Positions 40,786-50,284 are shown, numbered from the stretch's first letter. The stretch: 58,446 nt of DNA from Streptomyces sp. MBT65 (GCF_016612545.1 NZ_JAENRY010000010.1:1-58446); one strand, 5' to 3'. The notes: generated by a model not told the origin, from the letters alone. Numbers and translations are program-made.

Positions 40786-42293
40786 GGCGATGTCCTTCGT
40801 GAAGTGGCGGACTCCGGTGGGGTGTTGACGGTGGCTGCCTCGGCGGTACGGGATGCCCGCAGCGAAGTGGGGAACGCCAGGCAGACGACTCCCCCGACCA
40901 CGACGATGCCGGTGAGGAGGAACCCGGTGGCGCGGAGGTTGGCGACGAAGCGGTTCAGCTCGCCGGACGCGAGCACGTTCAGGGTGTTCAGTGTTCCGTC
41001 GTAGGCGGCCTGTCGGGCCGGTTCGCTCAGGCCCGTCGTGGTGAACGCGAGGGCGAGGGCCGTGCTGAGCAGATAGCCCACGTTCTGTGTGGTGGAGCGC
41101 AGGCCGTTGGCCGTTCCGCGTCGGTCGGCCGGCACGCCGAGCATCAGCGCGCTCGTGCTCGGCGTCATGAACAGTCCGGTGCCGGCCCCGACGAGGAAGA
41201 GGAAGGGGGCCACTGCCAAGAACGGCACCACCGTCGTCGAGAGTGTCAGCGAGAAGCCCAGCAGTCCGCACGCGGTCACCGCCATGCCCGTTGTCGTGAG
41301 CGTGCGCGGGCTGAAGCGGTCGAACAGGGAACCGGCGGCGGCCGAGGTGATCAGCGTGCCGGCCGCGACCGGGGTCACCAGCACCCCCGCCTCCAGGGAG
41401 GTGGCTCCGCCCACCGCCTGTTCGTGCAGCGACGCCAGCAGGACGACGGCGTAGCTGCCGACCGCGTTGGCGAGCACGGCCGCGAGCACCAGGGCGATCG
41501 CGCGGGTGCGCAGCAGCGCCACGTCGACCAGGGGGTGCGCGCGCCGGGTCTGGACGACGGCGAAGGCCGTGAACAGCGCGAGGGTGGCGGCGCCGCAGAC
41601 CCACGGCAGCCAGTCTGCGACGGTTGCCGTGACGCCGGGCGTCAGGGTGAGGACGAGCGCGGTCAGCATCGCCGTGGAGAGCAGCGCGCCCGGCAGGTCG
41701 AACGGTTCACGGGCTCGGCCGACCCGCGTTCCGCTCGCCGGGACGGCCAGGACCGAGGCGCCGATCGCGACCAGCCCGATCGGCACGCACACGACGAACA
41801 GACCGCGCCAGCCGAGCAGTTGGGTCGCCGCGCCGCCGACGACCGGCCCGGCGACCTGGGCCGTCGCGGCGACGGTGACGTTCCAGCCGAGGGCCCGGCC
41901 CAGTGTCCGCGCGGGGAACACGTCGGTCAGCAGGGCCGTGTTGTTGGTGATGACGGCGGCGGCACCGACACCCTGCACGAGTCGGGCCGCGATCAGGAAC
42001 CCCGCCGACGGGGAGAGCGCCGCGAGCCCGGTCCCGGTGGTGAAGACGACGAGCCCGGCGAGATACAGACCGCGGCGGCCGACGATGTCGGCGATCCGGC
42101 CGAAGACGAGGATCAGCGCGGTGGCGACCAGCATGTAGCCGAGCATGATCCACTCGGCCTGCCCGGGCGCCGCCCCCAGCTCCCGGGTGATGGTGGGCAG
42201 CGCGACGGCGAGTCCGCTCATGTTGAGGAACACGGCCACCACTCCTACGGCGGTGGCCGCGAACACCCGCCACGGACGTCGACCGACGGTCAC
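40782..42293 (-). CDS. MFS transporter, DHA2 (14-helix) type
   Basis: 503 aa from GTG 42293. It begins FAATAVGVVAVFLNMSGLAV, where AVALPTITRELG matches the D1 region of drug:proton antiporters, followed by WIMLGYMLVATALILVFGRI and ADIVGRRGLYL (motif A). Fourteen hydrophobic segments can be counted. The family usually exports drugs or metabolites. Here it sits between an oxygenase and an amidohydrolase, so it may export or import the pathway's substrate or a toxic intermediate. Confidence 0.88.
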   Translation of the reverse strand: MTVGRRPWRVFAATAVGVVAVFLNMSGLAVALPTITRELGAAPGQAEWIMLGYMLVATALILVFGRIADIVGRRGLYLAGLVVFTTGTGLAALSPSAGFLIAARLVQGVGAAAVITNNTALLTDVFPARTLGRALGWNVTVAATAQVAGPVVGGAATQLLGWRGLFVVCVPIGLVAIGASVLAVPASGTRVGRAREPFDLPGALLSTAMLTALVLTLTPGVTATVADWLPWVCGAATLALFTAFAVVQTRRAHPLVDVALLRTRAIALVLAAVLANAVGSYAVVLLASLHEQAVGGATSLEAGVLVTPVAAGTLITSAAAGSLFDRFSPRTLTTTGMAVTACGLLGFSLTLSTTVVPFLAVAPFLFLVGAGTGLFMTPSTSALMLGVPADRRGTANGLRSTTQNVGYLLSTALALAFTTTGLSEPARQAAYDGTLNTLNVLASGELNRFVANLRATGFLLTGIVVVGGVVCLAFPTSLRASRTAEAATVNTPPESATSRRTSP

Positions 42294-42324
42294 GACCGCA
42301 CGCCCTGCTCCTCCCGCGTGGCCC

Positions 42325-43398
42325 TCACTCCGCCCGCGACCGCGACTTCATCAGCGGCTGGACGCGGGTGCCGAAGTTCTCCAGTCCTTCCAGGAAGTCG
42401 TCGAAGACGAGCATGATCCCCTTGGTGCCCTCGACCTCGCCGACCTCGTCGAGCAGCTTCGCGACGGTCTCGTACGAGCCGACCAGGGTGCCCATGTTGA
42501 AGTTCACCGCGCCCTCGGGCAGCACGATGGTCCGGGCGGTGGAGGTGTCGTCGGCGGTGGTGTCCGTCGCCGATTCACCGGCCATGTACGCCAGCGCGGC
42601 GTGGTCCGCGTTGTCGTGGTAGTCCTGCCACTTCGCCCGCGCGGCCTCGTCGGTCTCGTCGGCGATGACCATGAAGAGGGAGAGCGCGCCGACGTCACGG
42701 CCTGTCTCCGCCGCCGCGTCCACGAGCGAGGCCGTGGTGTCCGACAGCCCGAGCGGGGTGTTGACGCCGCTGCCCAGGATGAAGTTGTACTCGGCGTGCT
42801 CGGCGGCGAACCGGATGCCCGTGGGGCTCTGCCCGGCCGCGACGATGTCGATGTGCCCGTCCGCCGGGCGCGGGGAGAGCACGCAGTCGTCCATCTCGTA
42901 GAACTCGCCCTTGAAGTTGCTGACGCCCTCGCTCCACAGCTCCTTCATCACGGTGACGTACTCGGCGGCGCGCGCGTAGCGGTTGCCGAAGTGTTCGTCG
43001 CCGGGCCACAGGCCCATCTGGGAGTACTCGCCGGGTGCCCAGCCGGTGACGATGTTGATGCCGAAGCGGCCGGGGGCGATGGAGTCGATGGTCGTGGCCA
43101 TGCGCGCGACGATCGCCGGGGGCAGGACGAGGATCGGGGTGGAGGCGTACAGCTTGATCCGCTCCGTGACGGCGGCCAGGCCGGCCATCAGCGTGAACGA
43201 CTCCAGGTTGTGGTCCCAGAACTCGGTCTCGCCGCCGAACCCCTTGAGTTTGATCATCGACAGCGCGAAGTCGAGCCCGTGCTCCTCGGCCTTCTGCACG
43301 ATGGCCTTGTTCAGCTCGAAGCTCGGCTGATACTGCGGCGAACTCTTCGATATGAGCCAGCCGTTGTTGCCGATGGGGATGAAGACGCCGATGTCCAT
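42325..43398 (-). CDS. Flavin-dependent monooxygenase, LLM class, RutA-like
   Basis: 357 aa from ATG 43398 with GAGGAG five bases upstream. It begins [20 protein letters not shown], the N-terminal pattern of RutA pyrimidine oxygenases, then [57 protein letters not shown] and [10 protein letters not shown]. RutA opens uracil or thymine between N3 and C4 using FMN and O2. The full length and these motifs agree, but a related N-heterocycle is also possible. It is the first gene of a three-gene operon. Confidence 0.85.
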   Translation of the reverse strand: MDIGVFIPIGNNGWLISKSSPQYQPSFELNKAIVQKAEEHGLDFALSMIKLKGFGGETEFWDHNLESFTLMAGLAAVTERIKLYASTPILVLPPAIVARMATTIDSIAPGRFGINIVTGWAPGEYSQMGLWPGDEHFGNRYARAAEYVTVMKELWSEGVSNFKGEFYEMDDCVLSPRPADGHIDIVAAGQSPTGIRFAAEHAEYNFILGSGVNTPLGLSDTTASLVDAAAETGRDVGALSLFMVIADETDEAARAKWQDYHDNADHAALAYMAGESATDTTADDTSTARTIVLPEGAVNFNMGTLVGSYETVAKLLDEVGEVEGTKGIMLVFDDFLEGLENFGTRVQPLMKSRSRAE

Positions 43399-43437
43399 GC
43401 AGCTCCTCGTTAGGGGTGGGGCGGGGTGAGTCTGACG

Positions 43438-43520
43438 GGGTGACAACGCGCGGACATGATCAAGGGGTTCCATACCCGCTGACGAGACCCCGTTCCCCCG
43501 GATGCCGAGTATTGTCACCC
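43438..43520. repeat. Spaced inverted repeat between RutA-like and PP2C genes
   Basis: GGGTGACAA (43438-43446) and TTGTCACCC (43512-43520) are exact reverse complements 65 bases apart, flanking the divergent promoter region. They could be two binding sites for one regulator or the stem of a long leader structure. Confidence 0.4.
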
Positions 43521-43658
43521 GAGCGGACAGGGGTGGGACTCCGATGCAACTCGGTCTGGAATGCTGCCTGTTGGGAGCCGTGTGCGAGAGCCGGGGGCAA
43601 AGGTGTGAGTCCTGCGCAGCACCGCGTTATGTGAGGCGGGAACGGTAAAATTTACGGT

Positions 43659-46595
43659 ATGAACGCACGTCTGGCTCTGCTCGGCACCGTGGACCCCGGC
43701 GTCGCCGAGAGCGAGGTCTTCCGGCTGGCACTGCAGCACGCGGTGGGCGAGCTGGGTGCTCTCGGCGGAGCGATTCATCTGCGCGGCCCGATGTCCGCGC
43801 TGCGGCTGGTGTCGTCGACCGGTCTGCCACCCGCCCTCACCCGCCCGTGGGAGATCATCGACCAGGAGGGACCGACGGCCCCGGCCAGGGCCCTGCACCA
43901 GGGCAGCGGTGTGTGGGTGCCCGTGTCGGCCGCGCCCACGGATCAGGCCCTGGCCTGGCCCGGCACCGGTCTGGCCGCCGTACCGGTGTCGGGTGGGGAC
44001 CGCAGCATCGGCGCTCTCACGGTCCTGATGGGCGAGCAGGGCGAGCCCACTCCTCAGCAGTGGGGATTCCTCCGCGACCTGGTCGCCTGGACCGAAGAGC
44101 GAATGAGCCAGGCACCGCCGCCCACCGGACCCTCCCAGACGGAGCCGGGCGGCGACCGTGACCGGCTCCGGCAGGCACTGAAGGAGGTCAGCGTCGGTTC
44201 GTGGGACTGGAACATCAGGACCGGCGATCTGATCTGGGACGAGGCGGCCCTGGAGCTGTACGGCACCAGGCCTGAGGACTACACCGGCAAGATCGAGAAC
44301 TGGATGCGGATCGTCCACCCCGACGACCTGGCGCCCACGCTGGACGCGGCCGGGCGGGCGATCCGCGACCACGGCGTGTACGAGGCCGAGTACCGGGTGC
44401 GGCGCCTGGACGGCACGTACGGCTGGACGCAGGCCCGCGGCCGGGCGACCTACGACGAGCACGGCGAGCCCCACCGGATGATCGGCGTGGGCTGGGAGAG
44501 CAACGAGTCCCGCTCCGCCCGGGACGCGCTCAGCCGCGCTTTGCGCCACATGAGCGACGGCTTCCTCGCGGTGGACGAAGCGTGGCGGATCACCTTTGCC
44601 AACCTGGAGGCGGAGCGCACGCTGGGCCTCTCTGAGGAGGAGCTGTTCGGGCGCCTCCTGTGGGAGCTGCCCACGGCGCAGGAGGTTCCCGGCCTGGAGG
44701 ACCGCTGCCGGAAGGCCGCCGCCGAGGAGACGCCCGTCGGCTTCGACGCCCAGTTGGGGGACGCGGGCCGCCGCTATCACCTGCGGCTGGTCCCGGGTCC
44801 CGACGGCGTCACGCTCTACCTCACCGACGTCACGGAGAAGCGGCAGCACGAGGAGGAGCGCCGGGCCTCCGAGCTGGCGGTGGCCCGACGCGCGGTGCGG
44901 ATGGGCGAGTTGACGGCCGCCCTCGCCAAGGCGACGACCTCGCAGGACGTGGTGGCCGCGGTCGCCCGCCGGGTGCTGCCGCCGTTCGCCGCCGCCGGGC
45001 TCCTGGTGCAGGCCGTCGAGGGCGACCGGCTGTACACCGTGGGCGCGGACGGCTACCCGGACCACTTCCTGGGCACCGTCGACGGCCGCGCCCGGACGCC
45101 TGGTGAGCCGGGCTGGGACGTGATCGCGTCCGGTCAGCCGTTGTTCCTCTCCTCGGTCGAGGAGTACGCCGCCCGCTATCCCGAGCTGGCCGCCAGACCG
45201 GAACGGGCGGGGAAAGAGGCGTGGGCGTTCCTTCCGCTGACCGCGTCAGGGAAGACCTTCGGCGTCTGCGTAGTCGCCTTCGAACGCGCCCGTCGGCTCA
45301 CCGACGAGGAACGCACCCTGCTGTCCACGATCAGCGCCCTCGTCGCCCAGGCCCTGGAGCGGGCCCGGCTCTACGACGCCGAGCACACCCGGTCCCGCGA
45401 ACTCCAGCGGAGCCTGCTCCCCCGGGCCCTGCCCGAGCTGCCGGCGTGCACCGCGGCCGCCCGCTATCTGCCCGCGGGGCAGGGCATGGACGTGGGCGGC
45501 GACTGGTACGACATCATCCCGCTCTCCGGTGGCCAGGTGGCCCTCGTCGTGGGCGACGTCATGGGCCACGGCCTCCCGGAGGCGGCGACGATGGGCCGCC
45601 TGCGCACCGCGCTGCACACGCTCGCCGACCTGGAGCTGCCGCCCGACGAGATCATGAGCCACCTGAACGAACTCGTCGCCGGCATGGGCGAGGAGTCGTA
45701 CGTGACCTGTCTGTACGCGCTCTACGACTCGACGACCCAGATCTGCTCCATCGCGGGGGCCGGGCATCCGCCACCGGCGGTGGTCCATCCGGACGGCACC
45801 GTGCACTTCCCTCAGCTGTCGGCCGACCCGCCCCTCGGCGCGGCGGAACCCCCTTTCGAGACAGTCGAGTTGAAGGTGCCCGAGGGCAGTCTCCTCGTGC
45901 TGTACACCGACGGTCTGGTGGAGTCGTCGAAGCGCGAGATGGACGAGGGCATGGCGGACCTGGCCCGGCTCCTGCGCTCGGCGCACCGGACCGAGTCCGG
46001 CGAGGAGGCGGACCTGGAGGAACTCTGCGACACCCTCACGGCGGGCCTGCTCCCCGCCGAGCAGTCGACGGCCGACGACGCCGCCCTGCTGGTCGCCCGG
46101 CTGCACGCCCTCACCAGTGACAACATCGCCTCCTGGCCGCTGCCCGAGGATCCACGGGCAGCCGGTCAGGCCCGCCGTCACGTCCGGGAGCAGTTGCGCA
46201 CCTGGGGCCTGGAGGAACTGGCCCCGACCACGGAACTCCTGGCCAGCGAGCTGGTCGGCAACGTCGTACGCCACGCCAAGGGCCCGGTCAGCCTGCGCCT
46301 CCTGCACGGCGCCGAGCTGATCTGCGAGGTCTTCGACGGCAGCCTGACGATGCCCCGGATCCGCCGCGCCACGGAGACGGACGAGGGCGGTCGCGGACTG
46401 CAACTGGTCACCGCCCTCACCCAGCGCTGGGGCACGCGCTACACGCCGACGGGCAAGTGCATCTGGACGGAACAGGCACTGAGCGCTCCCGCGGGTCGGC
46501 AGGAACTCCCGGACGACGCCTTGGAGTTGATGTTCCCGAACGTGGAGGACTTCACCGGGAATCTCGACGCGCTGCCTTTCGGGGACGAGGACTGA
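43659..46595 (+). CDS. PAS/GAF/SpoIIE-PP2C phosphatase with anti-sigma-type ATPase domain
   Basis: 978 aa. Order: GAF-like N-terminus (about 1-145); PAS (about 165-285, SVGSWDWNIRTGDLIWDEAA); second PAS (about 288-400, SDGFLAVDEAWRITFANLEA); GAF (about 420-575); PP2C/SpoIIE (about 590-805, GGDWYDIIPLSGGQVALVVG and DVMGHG with the metal Asp residues); HATPase_c of the RsbW type (about 830-950, ELLASELVGNVVRHAKG, GGRGLQLV). Streptomyces have many of these; they dephosphorylate anti-sigma antagonists in response to redox, light or small ligands. No antagonist gene is adjacent. Confidence 0.93.
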   Translation: MNARLALLGTVDPGVAESEVFRLALQHAVGELGALGGAIHLRGPMSALRLVSSTGLPPALTRPWEIIDQEGPTAPARALHQGSGVWVPVSAAPTDQALAWPGTGLAAVPVSGGDRSIGALTVLMGEQGEPTPQQWGFLRDLVAWTEERMSQAPPPTGPSQTEPGGDRDRLRQALKEVSVGSWDWNIRTGDLIWDEAALELYGTRPEDYTGKIENWMRIVHPDDLAPTLDAAGRAIRDHGVYEAEYRVRRLDGTYGWTQARGRATYDEHGEPHRMIGVGWESNESRSARDALSRALRHMSDGFLAVDEAWRITFANLEAERTLGLSEEELFGRLLWELPTAQEVPGLEDRCRKAAAEETPVGFDAQLGDAGRRYHLRLVPGPDGVTLYLTDVTEKRQHEEERRASELAVARRAVRMGELTAALAKATTSQDVVAAVARRVLPPFAAAGLLVQAVEGDRLYTVGADGYPDHFLGTVDGRARTPGEPGWDVIASGQPLFLSSVEEYAARYPELAARPERAGKEAWAFLPLTASGKTFGVCVVAFERARRLTDEERTLLSTISALVAQALERARLYDAEHTRSRELQRSLLPRALPELPACTAAARYLPAGQGMDVGGDWYDIIPLSGGQVALVVGDVMGHGLPEAATMGRLRTALHTLADLELPPDEIMSHLNELVAGMGEESYVTCLYALYDSTTQICSIAGAGHPPPAVVHPDGTVHFPQLSADPPLGAAEPPFETVELKVPEGSLLVLYTDGLVESSKREMDEGMADLARLLRSAHRTESGEEADLEELCDTLTAGLLPAEQSTADDAALLVARLHALTSDNIASWPLPEDPRAAGQARRHVREQLRTWGLEELAPTTELLASELVGNVVRHAKGPVSLRLLHGAELICEVFDGSLTMPRIRRATETDEGGRGLQLVTALTQRWGTRYTPTGKCIWTEQALSAPAGRQELPDDALELMFPNVEDFTGNLDALPFGDED

Positions 46596-46633
46596 CGTGG
46601 TCGACCCTCGCCCGGCACACGGCGGTCACGGGC

Positions 46634-47284
46634 TCAGGCCGAGAGGGTCTGTAGCGGTAGTTCGACGATCGCGTACGCGAGGAGCGCGCAGGGCACCGCT
46701 GCCGCCAGCGTGAGCGCGCGCTCCCGGTGCGTGCGGGCGAGGAGCAGCGGGAGAAGGACGAACACCGTGCCGCAGACCCAGGCCTGCGGCACGTGGTGGA
46801 GGACCCGGGCGTACATCAGCCCCTCCATCCCGAAGAGCCCGGCGAACGCGGCCGGTCCGGCGATACGGCTCCACGCGCGCGTACCGTGTCGCCACGCGTG
46901 CGCCGCGACCCCGAACAGCGGTCCCGCCACGCACGCCATGCCCAGCCAGACGAGCGGGAAGTACAGGGAACCCATGCCGTCGCGCCCGAACTCGGCATAG
47001 CCGTAGTACCCGACGACGAGCCCGACTTCCGCGCACAGCCCGGCTGTTACGGCCCTCAGCACCGCGCCCCGCCCGGCGAGCAGCGCTCCGGCGACGAACG
47101 CGGCGGCCGACCAGACGGCGCCCGAGTTGGCGAGCTGGTTCCAGGCTCCCGGGAGCCATCCCTGGGCGAGGTTGGTGAGCACGCCGAACAGCAGCCCGCC
47201 GACGGTCGCCACCGTCGCGGCGGCCCCCGCACCGAGACTCCCGCCCTCTTCCGCCAGGTCGTCCGGGATCACCGTCGCCGCCAT
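46634..47284 (-). CDS. Hypothetical integral membrane protein (DUF6518-like)
   Basis: 216 aa from ATG 47284 with GGAGGGTG upstream; a longer frame to 47347 lacks support. Six membrane segments are evident, including ATVATVGGLLFGVLTNLAQG, VGLVVGYYGYAEFGRDGMG, LVWLGMACVAGPLFGVAAHA and ALTLAAAVPCALLAYAIVEL. The GYYGYAE segment and overall layout fit the DUF6518 family of actinobacterial membrane proteins of unknown function. A remarkable 32-base palindrome lies 55 bases upstream of the start. Confidence 0.75.
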   Translation of the reverse strand: MAATVIPDDLAEEGGSLGAGAAATVATVGGLLFGVLTNLAQGWLPGAWNQLANSGAVWSAAAFVAGALLAGRGAVLRAVTAGLCAEVGLVVGYYGYAEFGRDGMGSLYFPLVWLGMACVAGPLFGVAAHAWRHGTRAWSRIAGPAAFAGLFGMEGLMYARVLHHVPQAWVCGTVFVLLPLLLARTHRERALTLAAAVPCALLAYAIVELPLQTLSA

Positions 47285-47339
47285 GCCACCCTCCACGGTC
47301 ACGCTCGCTCGTGCCGCACCACGTGTGCGTCGCGACGGA

Positions 47340-47371
47340 CTATACACACCACGTATACGTGCGGTGTATAG
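47340..47371. promoter_or_regulatory. 32-bp compound palindromic operator
   Basis: CTATACAC (47340-47347) pairs with GTGTATAG (47364-47371), and the centre CACGTATACGTG (47350-47361) is a perfect 12-base palindrome; only two bases per arm mismatch. It can also be read as two overlapping TATAC-N7-GTATA palindromes sharing the central GTATAC. It is A/T-rich in a GC-rich setting and lies 55 bases ahead of the membrane protein gene. The cognate regulator is not in view; TetR or PadR types bind such sites. Confidence 0.7.
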
Positions 47372-47475
47372 CCGCCGCTCCGGGCGACCCGGTGCCAGGC
47401 GAACAGTTCACGGAGGGCGACCGTGCAGACGGCCGGCTGGACGGCCGGGATCATGGCGTCGAACCACATGCCCAC

Positions 47476-47511
47476 GGTCCCGCGCTCGCCATGGACGGCG
47501 AGCGCGGGACC
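47476..47511 (-). terminator. Strong terminator hairpin of the arabinoside operon
   Basis: GGTCCCGCGCTCGCC (47476-47490) and GGCGAGCGCGGGACC (47497-47511) form a perfect 15-base stem with a 6-base loop, beginning 13 bases after the stop codon of the GH39-like gene on the minus strand. Confidence 0.85.
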
Positions 47512-47524
47512 TTTGCCGGTCGGC

Positions 47525-49294
47525 TCAGCGAGCGGTGAGCTTCCACAGGTGGTCGGCGGTGCCGTTGTCGGACCACTGGAGGACCTGGGCGCCGGAGGTG
47601 GTGCTCATCTGGTCGACGCCGAGCAGGAGCCCGCTGTTGTAGTTGGCGATCTTGGCGTAGCCGTCGCGGGCCGGGATGACCTGCCAGAGGTGGTCGGCGG
47701 TGCCGTTGTCTCCCCAGATCAGGGCGGTGCCACCGTCGCTGGTACCCGCGTTGGTGATGCCGAGCAGCAGGCCGCTCTTCTGGTTGACGATCTTGTAGAG
47801 GCCCTGGCCCGCGGCCACGAGGGTCCAGTTCTGGTCGGTGCCGGTGGTGGACGTGGCCTGGACGACCGAAGTGCCTTGTGCGGTGGCCGCGTTGAGGGTG
47901 TCCAGGGCGAGGCCGCTGTTCTTGTTGGTGATCTGGTAGCGCCCGGCCAGGGACGTCGAGGTACCGCTGGGGGTGATCGTCAGGTGGTAGCCGTCGGCGG
48001 CGTTCATCGTGACCGGCACGGTGATGGAGCCGTTCGAGACGGCGTAGTCCGCGTCGGAGACGGTGATCGGGCCCGGGGAGGCGGTGGTGCGGCCCGTGTC
48101 GGGGCTGTACTCCAGCTTCACGTGGACGGTGCTGCCGTAGGCCGACAGCGAGGAGAGCCCGTTGACCGTGACGGCGCAGGAGCCGGTGCAGCCGCCGGCG
48201 ATGACGCTGATCTGGTTGCCCGCGCCGTTGAGGGAGGCGAGACCGTCGATGCCGGTCTGCGCGGGCGGTGTGGTGGTGAGCATGTTCCCGGACATGGCGC
48301 CGTACCACTTGTACGTCCAGTAGGAGCCGTTGGGCGAGCCGCCGGTGTCGGTCAGGGTGTCGCCGAGGGTGCCGTAGTGGTTCCAGAAGGCCAGCTCGGC
48401 GTCGCGGACGCCCGCGCGCTCGAACTTGGCGGCGTAGCCGATGAGGGCACCGGAGTCGCCCATTTCGGTGGGCGTGCCGTACTCCTCGATATCGATCGGA
48501 CGCGGGCTGATACCGAGGCTGCTCTCCAGCGAGCGGTAGGCCGCGACATGGGCGGCGATGCCGGAGCTGCCCTGGAGCTCGTGCCAGGCGATGACATCGG
48601 GGACCGTGCCGCTGGCCTTGGCGTCGGTGAGGAAGGTGGTCATCCAGGACTGGTTCCACACCGAGTAGCTCGGACCCTGGATCGGGGTGGTGGTGTCCTT
48701 GGTGCGGACCTCCTTGAACGTGCGGGCCCAACCGGCGTCGAATGCACCGGCGTTGGTGGTGTCCCAGGTCCAGTCCGGCTCGTTCCACAGCGCGTACGCG
48801 CTGATGTTGGTGGCACTGGATGCCTTCACCGCGGCGACCTGCTGGTCGACCGCCGACAGCCAGTTGCTCCAACTCACCCACTGGTAGGGGAAGTTCGGGT
48901 ACCAGTCCGGCATCCGTACGACGACCTTGGCACCCGCTGCCGCGGCCTTCGGGGCGACGACCAGGGCGTCGCCCGCGGGGGCGGGCTCTCCGTTGGGGAG
49001 CTGGCTGCCGCCGGGCGCCATCTGGACGAACGTGTTGGGCTTCAGGGCCTGTACGAGGCTGTCGGTGGGGGTGCTCGCACTGGCGAGGCCGTAGAGGCTG
49101 CCCGTGCCGACGTGGGTGACGGAGCGCAAGGTCTGCGCGGCGTTGACGACCAGGGTGGTGGACGACGTGGGGCTCGCCTGGGCGGGTGCGCCCGTCAGGG
49201 CGAGGGCGGTGGCGGCCAGGGCGGCGGCCGTCACGGCGGCGCCGACGCGGCCGAGGGGCGCTCTGGAACGGTGACGGTGGCTCAGGTACGACAT
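47525..49294 (-). CDS. Secreted GH39-like glycoside hydrolase with ricin-type lectin domain
   Basis: 589 aa from ATG 49294 with AGGAGA upstream. The signal peptide is VTAAALAATALALTGAPAQA. A catalytic TIM barrel (about 40-330) has acid/base Glu in YALWNEPDW and likely nucleophile Glu in PIDIEEYGTP, the clan A pattern closest to GH39. A beta domain follows, then a ricin B lectin domain with repeats (YQITNKNSGLALDTLN, YKIVNQKSGLLLGITN, YAKIANYNSGLLLGVDQ). Likely activity is beta-xylosidase or arabinofuranosidase; placement in an arabinose-type operon favours the latter. It follows the transporter genes after a hairpin. Confidence 0.75.
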   Translation of the reverse strand: MSYLSHRHRSRAPLGRVGAAVTAAALAATALALTGAPAQASPTSSTTLVVNAAQTLRSVTHVGTGSLYGLASASTPTDSLVQALKPNTFVQMAPGGSQLPNGEPAPAGDALVVAPKAAAAGAKVVVRMPDWYPNFPYQWVSWSNWLSAVDQQVAAVKASSATNISAYALWNEPDWTWDTTNAGAFDAGWARTFKEVRTKDTTTPIQGPSYSVWNQSWMTTFLTDAKASGTVPDVIAWHELQGSSGIAAHVAAYRSLESSLGISPRPIDIEEYGTPTEMGDSGALIGYAAKFERAGVRDAELAFWNHYGTLGDTLTDTGGSPNGSYWTYKWYGAMSGNMLTTTPPAQTGIDGLASLNGAGNQISVIAGGCTGSCAVTVNGLSSLSAYGSTVHVKLEYSPDTGRTTASPGPITVSDADYAVSNGSITVPVTMNAADGYHLTITPSGTSTSLAGRYQITNKNSGLALDTLNAATAQGTSVVQATSTTGTDQNWTLVAAGQGLYKIVNQKSGLLLGITNAGTSDGGTALIWGDNGTADHLWQVIPARDGYAKIANYNSGLLLGVDQMSTTSGAQVLQWSDNGTADHLWKLTAR

Positions 49295-49419
49295 CAGCGG
49301 CTCTCCTGAGGAGGGAGGGGGACTTCCAGGTGCGGTGAGGAGTCGGCTCGGGGAGCGGCCGACCGATTGCGTGGGGTCACAGTCCTGCGTGGGGCGTGAA
49401 CGGGGCCACGGCGGAGCGC

Positions 49420-49442
49420 GGGCCCGCCCGACCGGCGGGCCC
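49420..49442 (-). terminator. Intra-operon hairpin between permease and GH39-like gene
   Basis: GGGCCCGCC (49420-49428) and GGCGGGCCC (49434-49442) form a perfect 9-base stem with a 5-base loop, 20 bases downstream of the last permease stop on the minus strand. It may attenuate read-through into the GH39-like gene or protect the upstream mRNA 3' end. Confidence 0.6.
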
Positions 49443-49462
49443 GGGACGGTCTGCACCGTGGA

Positions 49463-50284
49463 TCAGTCCTTGACCGCGCCGGCGGTGACGCCCGCGGCCA
49501 CATAGCGCTGGGCGAGGACCAGGAGGACGGCGGCCGGGATCGACGCGACGACGGCGGTGGCCATGATCGCGTTCCACTCCTGGTTGTTGTTCCCGATGTA
49601 CTTGTAGATGCCGAGCGTGATGGGCCGCCAACTGCCGCCGCCGTCCAGGGTGTTGGCGAAGACGAAGTCGGACCAGGCCCACAGGAAGCTGAACAGCGAC
49701 ACGGTGACCACCGCGTTGCGGCTGACCGGCAGCACCACGGACCGGAAGGTGCGCCAGGTGCCGGCGCCGTCGATGCGGGCCGCGGAGATCAGTTCGCCGG
49801 GGATGCCCGACATGAACGCGGTGAAGATCATCACGCCGAACGGCACGGCGATGGTGGAGTCCGCGACGATCAGCCCCCACCAGGAGTTGAGCAGGCCGTA
49901 GTCGAGGAAGATGCCGTAGAAGCCCATCGCCATGACGATGCCCGGGATCATCTGGGCGACCAGCAGGGCGAGTCCGAGGCTTCCACCGCCGAGGGGGCGC
50001 AGTTTGGCCAGGGCGAAGCCGGCCGGGGCGGCGAGGACCAGCGTGAGGGCGACCGTGCCCAGGCCGATGAGCAGGCTGGTGCCGAGGTAGGGCAACTGGT
50101 CGTTCAGGACGGCACGGTAGCCCTCGAAGGTGGGGTGCAGGGGCAGCAGGTCGGGCGGGGACTTGCGCATGTCCTGCTGCGGGGTGAGGGACACGTTGAT
50201 CATCCAGTACACCGGGAACAGCATCACGGCGGTCAGCAGGACACCGATGACGGTGTAACGGCGCTTTCCCGTACGGGACTTCAT
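49463..50284 (-). CDS. Carbohydrate ABC transporter permease (MalG type)
   Basis: 273 aa from ATG 50284. Six membrane helices: residues about 9-30 (YTVIGVLLTAVMLFPVYWMI), 70-95, 105-130, 140-160, 185-205 and 240-262. The EAA loop is ELISAARIDGAGTWRTFRSV. It overlaps the MalF-type permease by four bases (ATGA), and the two form the membrane channel. The operon encodes no ATPase; as in other Streptomyces sugar systems, a shared MsiK-type ATPase elsewhere probably serves it. Confidence 0.93.
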   Translation of the reverse strand: MKSRTGKRRYTVIGVLLTAVMLFPVYWMINVSLTPQQDMRKSPPDLLPLHPTFEGYRAVLNDQLPYLGTSLLIGLGTVALTLVLAAPAGFALAKLRPLGGGSLGLALLVAQMIPGIVMAMGFYGIFLDYGLLNSWWGLIVADSTIAVPFGVMIFTAFMSGIPGELISAARIDGAGTWRTFRSVVLPVSRNAVVTVSLFSFLWAWSDFVFANTLDGGGSWRPITLGIYKYIGNNNQEWNAIMATAVVASIPAAVLLVLAQRYVAAGVTAGAVKD

